A DNA stretch of 64,000 nt from Streptomyces poonensis (GTDB lineage Bacteria > Actinomycetota > Actinomycetes > Streptomycetales > Streptomycetaceae). The DNA is taken from contig NZ_BMVW01000012.1 of NCBI RefSeq assembly GCF_014650915.1, positions 1 to 64,000 of the forward strand. The letters are read 5' to 3'. The notes under the pieces were generated by a model. The model saw nothing but the letters and a program-made list of their open reading frames with translations, did not search any database and was not told the DNA's origin. The translations under genes were made by a program, and so were the position numbers. Shown here piece by piece: positions 62,001-64,000 of the stretch (the first letter of the stretch is position 1; each line of letters opens with the position of its first letter).

Positions 62001-64000
62001 GCACCCGCATGTACCGCACCGGCGACCTCGCGCGGTGGCGCGAGGGTGGCGTCCTGGAGTACCTCACCCGCGCCGATGATCAGGTCCAGATCCGGGGCTT
62101 CCGTATCGAGACCGGTGAGATCGCGGCCGTGCTTTCCGCTTGTCGGGGTGTCGCCAACTGCGCCGTGGTGGCCCGGGACGACCGGCAGGGGGAGCGCATG
62201 CTCGTCGCGTACTTCGTGCCGAAGGACGCTGGGGATGTGCCGGATGCGGGGCAGTTGCGTGAGGCGCTTGCGGTGTCCTTGCCCGACTACATGCTGCCGG
62301 CCGTGTTCGTCCCGCTGGACACCCTGCCCCTCACCCCCTCCGGCAAGCTCGACGAACGCGCCTTGCCCGCACCCGAGTACACTGCGGCCCGGAACGCGAA
62401 GAAGCCGCGCACCCCCCGCGAGGAACTTCTCGCCGGGCTCTTCGCCGAGGTGCTCGGCATCCCCGAGGTCGGCATCGACGACAACTTCTTCGACCTCGGC
62501 GGCCACTCGCTGATGGCGGCCCGCCTCGTCAACCGCGTCCGCACCGTCCTGGAGGCCGAGCTCACCGTACGGACCCTCTTCGAGGCCCCGACCGTGGCTG
62601 CCCTCGCGGGCAGGCTCGACTCGGCCGCGGGCGCCCGGCAGCCGCTGCGCGCCCAGGAGCGCCCCGACCCGCTCCCGCTCTCCTTCGCCCAGCGCAGGCT
62701 GTGGTTCCTCAACCGGATGGAGGGCCCGAGCGCCACGTACAACGTGCCGAGTGTGCTCCGGCTCTCCGGGGACCTCGACCGCGCGGCGCTGGAGGAGGCG
62801 CTCGCCGACCTCGTCGCCCGGCACGAGAGCCTGCGTACGGTCTTCCCCGAGGCCGACGGGGCGCCCCGCCAGCACATCCGTGGCCCGGAGACCACCATCC
62901 CGCTGACCGTGGTGGACACCGACGAGGACGCGCTGCCCGGGCTGCTCGCGGCGACCGCCGCCCGCGGCTTCGACCTCACTGTCCAACTGCCCTTGCGCGT
63001 CACGCTGTTCCGGCTCGGTGCCACCGAGCACGTACTGGCCCTGGTGGTGCACCACATCGCCACCGACGGCTGGTCCGGGGCGCCCCTGCTGCGGGACTTC
63101 GCCGCCGCCTACGCCGCGCGCCGCGCCGACCGGGCACCCGACTGGGCGCCCCTGCCGCTGCAGTACGCCGACTACGCCCTCTGGCAGCGCGACCACCTCG
63201 GCGACCAGGACGACCCCGACAGCCTGCTCTCGCGTCAGCTCGCCCACTGGCGCACCGCGCTCGCCGGGCTCCCCGACGAACTGGCGCTCCCCACCGACCG
63301 GCCGCGTCCCGCCGTCAGCAGCTACCGCGGCCGCACCCTGGAGTGCACGCTCAGCCCCGAGCTGCACCGCAAGGTGGCGGAGCTGGCCCGCTCCCACGAC
63401 GTCAGCCTCTTCATGGTCCTGCAGTCGGCGCTCGCCGTGCTGCTGACCAAGCTGGGCGCGGGCGAGGACATCCCGCTCGGCAGCCCCATCGCCGGGCGCG
63501 GCGACGAGGCTTTGGAGGACCTCGTCGGACTGTTCCTCAACACCCTCGTGCTGCGCACCGACACCTCGGGCGACCCGGCCTTCTGCGAGCTGCTGGCCCG
63601 GGTCCGCCGCACCACCCTGGACGCCTACGCCAACCAGGACGTGCCCTTCGAGCGCCTTGTCGAGGTGGTCGACCCGGAGCGCTCCCGGGCCAGGCATCCC
63701 CTCTTCCAGGTCATGCTGACCGTCCAGAACATGCCCTCGGCCGGCAGCGCGTTCGGCGGGCTGACCGCCCGCCCCGAACTCGTCGACCTCGGCGCCGCCA
63801 AGTTCGACCTCGGCTTCGCCTTCGGCGAGCGGCCGGAGGGACAGGGCGAGCCGGGATCCCTGCTCGGCATCGTCGAGTACAGCACCGATCTGTTCGACGA
63901 GAGCACCGTCGAGGCCATAGCCCAGCGGTTCGTCCGGGTCCTGGAAGCCGTGTCGGCCGACCCGCGACTGCGCGTCGGCGACATCGACGTCCTGTCGGCG
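53045..64000 (+). CDS. Nonribosomal peptide synthetase C, initiating protein, cut by the window edge
   Basis: 3652 codons are visible, open at the right edge. ATG 53045 follows GGAGAGA. C1 (HHIALDG at about 139) starts RFRLTAGQQGIWYAVQ and differs from the internal C domains, as expected for a starter domain that N-acylates the first residue. A1 about 452-966, pocket D-F-W-N-V-G-M-V-H (Thr). T1 Ser1017. C2, HHIASDG at 1199. A2 about 1533-2032, read as D-A-Y-H-L-G-T-S-F (unassigned). T2 Ser2078. C3, HHIVSDG at 2260. A3 about 2596-3108, again the Thr pocket. T3 Ser3155. C4, HHIATDG at 3336, runs to the edge. No epimerase is seen yet. It probably works first although it is encoded last. Confidence 0.93.
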   Translation, partial: MSDPEGIRFRLTAGQQGIWYAVQKDPANPLFGLAERVDIEGPVDAGLFESALRHVVAESESLRLRFGQDADGPYQLVLPDLAWPFHVFDVSRESDPEAAVRQWIAADLDRPVDLAEGPLFTFALFTVAADRHVWYRRHHHIALDGRSTGLVSRRVAEVYSAKAAGEPVPEAPSSGLAELIDADAAYHGSEAFTRDRAYWTEQLADRPEGLGLAEQPTRYPTTPLLRSVATLTAREAESIRDLARESGAAWPIVIVAAQALYLHRVTGRTDVVLALPVAARPGGPADQVAGMVANVVPLRLTVRPDTTLAELLQHTARQMHGALRHQRYRYEDLVRDTGGLADGRRLVGPRVNLIMFDSALEFGGARGTVHNLAIGHDDDLTLVVDNRVADGGLRLEFNANPDLYSPDDLDRHCARLRALLGAFGSADPEQPVGRLDIATEDERHQVLVEWNGDATAVEPATLPALFESRVRTAPDARALTLGAEHLTYAELNARANALARLLIDGGAGPGRFVGLVLPRSIDLVVALLAVVKTGAAYVPIDPAYPADRIAYTVSDVDLALAVTDRRSQSVLPEGTPRVVLDEAGTAERVAARPATDLTDADRLSPLPPEAPAYVIYTSGSTGRPKGVVVSHQNVVRLFSATDHWFHFGADDVWTLFHSTAFDFSVWELWGPLLHGGRLVVVPHDVSRSPESFLRLLADEGVTVLNQTPSAFYQLSHADSEDRATGDRLALRYVVFGGEALDLGRLTDWYDRHPEDSPVLVNMYGITETTVHVSYLPLDRDTAVAGVGSLIGRGIPDLRIYLLDSALRPVPTGVAGELYVAGGGVAQGYLKRPGLSAERFVADPFAGDGTRMYRTGDLARWHDGGVLEYLTRSDDQVKIRGFRIETGEIAAALAACPGVANCAVVARDDRQGERRLVAYVVPRDAADVPDAAVLRETLAASLPDYMLPAVFVPLADLPLTPSGKLDERALPAPEAAHVVGGRPARTPNEQVLATLFGETLGTPAVGVDDNFFALGGHSLAATRLVSRVRAVLGVELAVRDVFEAPTVAGLAERVDTALAARTALAPVERPDPVPLSFAQARLWFLDRLDGPSPTYNIPFVLRLTGGLDVPALRAALRDVLLRHESLRTVFPQDGGVPRQHVLGAGQVPDALTVRDVTAGELTGALAAAARHSFALDTELPLRADLFHLGGEEHVLSLVVHHIASDGWSLPPLVRDLATAYAARRDGDAPGWAPLPVQYADYALWQRELLGEEADADSPLARQLAYWKAALSGLPDELGLPTDRTRPAVADHRGAVLDCELSPELHRALLAVARSSGASVFMVLQAALATLLSRLGAGDDIPIGSPIAGRTDEALDDLVGFFVNTLVLRTDTSGGPTFTDLVDRVRETDLAAYAHQDVPFERLVEVLNPDRSLARHPLFQILLSMQDDLDRAPELPGLTATVAPGDLTIAKFDLQFDFSERYGADGEPAGIRGQILYATALFDAATARTLADRFVRVLEAVTERPEAGIADFELLRPDERALLTAQGTGTVGGLAALDTTVPERFAAQVTATPDAAALVTDDGAVVTYQELDERANRLAHRLLAAGTGPEARVAVLQQRSVDLVVSLLAVLKAGGTYVPLDARAPQARWELVLAETEASVLLVDDTQPVLEFDHTATVIHVEDERESDTHPPTAPAVSGHPERLVYVMFTSGSTGRPKGVAVTHRDLVAFALDGCFAADAHRRVLWHAPHAFDAVNYELWVPLLTGGTVVVAPPHDMDVATLRRLVAEHAITGLHLTAGLFRVVAENDLDCLKGVRELLAGGDVVPGTAVRDLLAHHPDIVFRDTYGPTETTSFATNLRVTSADDVPDVVPIGRPLDNMRAYVLDSGLRPVPSGVVGELYLAGEGLARGYWRAPGLTAERFVADPFGLAGSRMYRVGDLARWNADGALVFAGRADDQVKIRGFRIEPGEVEAAVARHPGVGSAAVVVREDRPGDKRLVAYVVPAAGHQLDLAALREQLSDALPDYMVPGAVMALETLPLTPNGKLDRRALPAPDLAGGAGGRQPRTPQEQVLCGLFAEVLEPSSASVSIDDNFFELGGHSLLATRLVLRIQAVLGVDIAVRDLFDAPTVAQLAHLVDRAAGSHVPLRAVDRPELVPLALPQRGLWFLNQMEGPSPTYNLGVSLRFTGQLDREALYEAFYDVIARHESVRTVFPDQGGVPHQRVVPPAGARPPIAVTEVVEADLDDTLTEIARRGFDLAADLPIRAELLVLSPVEHVFLIVIHHIVSDGWSLTPLVADLAAAYTARRVGSAPDWEPLPVQYGDFTLWQSEHLGSESDPESRLSEQIEYWEEALAGLPEQLGLPTDRPRPAVLGNEGDLVPLELGAEQQQALNEIARTSGASLFMVVQAALAALLSRLGGDTDIPLGTAVAGRNDEALTDSVGFFVNTLVLRNDVSGDPTFRQLVERVRETDLAAYAHQEVPLDLLVERLSPNRSLSRHPLFQTMLTFENIPQLTLRFPGLETRLHPANVKSAKFDLDVSIGEVFDAAGAPAGMAGTLSYNSQLFDRTTAETLVERFVRLLDEVAANPAVRLSEIDLLAPGERELLLEVWQGTEAVAESARVTLPALFEARVRAVPEARALTLGAESLTYAELNARANAMARYLIEGGAGPGRFVGLVLPRSIDLVVALLAVVKTGAAYVPIDPAYPADRIAYTIADVDLALAVTDRQSQSVLPDGARRVVLDDAETAGRIAALPGTDLTDADRLCPLLPVAPAYVIYTSGSTGRPKGVVVSHQNVVRLFTATDHWFHFGADDVWTLFHSTAFDFSVWELWGPLLHGGRLVVVPYDTSRSPESFLRLLADEGVTVLNQTPSAFYQLSHADSEDREASGRLALRLIVFGGEALDLGRLTDWYDRHPEDSPVLVNMYGITETTVHVSYLPLDRDTAVAGVGSLIGRGIPDLRVYLLDSALRPVPTGVAGELYVAGGGVAQGYLKRPGLSAERFVADPFAGDGTRMYRTGDLARWREGGVLEYLTRADDQVQIRGFRIETGEIAAVLSACRGVANCAVVARDDRQGERMLVAYFVPKDAGDVPDAGQLREALAVSLPDYMLPAVFVPLDTLPLTPSGKLDERALPAPEYTAARNAKKPRTPREELLAGLFAEVLGIPEVGIDDNFFDLGGHSLMAARLVNRVRTVLEAELTVRTLFEAPTVAALAGRLDSAAGARQPLRAQERPDPLPLSFAQRRLWFLNRMEGPSATYNVPSVLRLSGDLDRAALEEALADLVARHESLRTVFPEADGAPRQHIRGPETTIPLTVVDTDEDALPGLLAATAARGFDLTVQLPLRVTLFRLGATEHVLALVVHHIATDGWSGAPLLRDFAAAYAARRADRAPDWAPLPLQYADYALWQRDHLGDQDDPDSLLSRQLAHWRTALAGLPDELALPTDRPRPAVSSYRGRTLECTLSPELHRKVAELARSHDVSLFMVLQSALAVLLTKLGAGEDIPLGSPIAGRGDEALEDLVGLFLNTLVLRTDTSGDPAFCELLARVRRTTLDAYANQDVPFERLVEVVDPERSRARHPLFQVMLTVQNMPSAGSAFGGLTARPELVDLGAAKFDLGFAFGERPEGQGEPGSLLGIVEYSTDLFDESTVEAIAQRFVRVLEAVSADPRLRVGDIDVLSA

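Overview
The window is high-GC actinobacterial DNA, almost certainly Streptomyces. Pointers are an SsgA-like sporulation protein, a DUF5999 protein, an ECF42-type sigma factor beside a DGPF/YCII gene, GTG starts with 4-base stop/start overlaps, and a rare in-frame TTA (bldA) codon. Everything here was read by eye; no database search was run.

Left part (1-14.2 kb) is chromosomal background. A minus-strand operon links a sulfotransferase, a small unknown protein, a GT4 glycosyltransferase, APS kinase (cysC) and the first codons of cysD, and looks like PAPS supply plus sulfation and glycosylation of a surface polymer. Next come a PaaX-type regulator and an aryl/acyl-CoA ligase. Further right are a frameshifted acyl-CoA dehydrogenase and a RidA protein, which look like the other half of the same catabolic locus. 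Between the halves lie a lipoprotein, the ECF42/DGPF pair, an SsgA-like protein, a flavin reductase/LLM oxidoreductase pair and an alpha/beta hydrolase. This 6.3-kb block is bounded by two directly repeated copies of a 36-bp promoter-like element. The left part is also unusually rich in short tandem repeats, almost all 9 or 12 bp and in frame inside genes.

Junction (14.2-17.2 kb) is decayed accessory DNA: an orphan membrane-anchored protein, an antitoxin fused to the C-terminal end of a PIN toxin, an XRE antitoxin remnant, and scraps of glyA and sdaA.

Right part (17.4-64 kb, running off the edge) is a large nonribosomal peptide cluster. It opens with a type II thioesterase and a 4-hydroxyphenylglycine (Hpg) supply set: HmaS, a fused HmO-HpgT, and prephenate dehydrogenase. 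A P450, a DrrAB-like exporter with a third membrane protein, and a divergent second P450 follow. Then come synthetase A (28.5-39.5 kb; C-A-T-C-A-T-C-A-T-E), synthetase B (39.8-51.5 kb; C-A-T-C-A-T-E-C-A-T-TE), a third P450, a strong terminator, and the start of synthetase C (53.0 kb to the edge; C-A-T-C-A-T-C-A-T-C...).

The C-domain types suggest biosynthetic order C, then A, then B, although C lies last on the DNA. Adenylation pockets read by eye suggest acyl-Thr-X-Thr-(module 4 and possibly more, beyond the window)-Leu-like-Pro-D-Leu-like-Gly-D-aromatic-Asn, released by the thioesterase domain. This implies an acylated, P450-tailored peptide of at least ten residues. I cannot match it confidently to a known compound.
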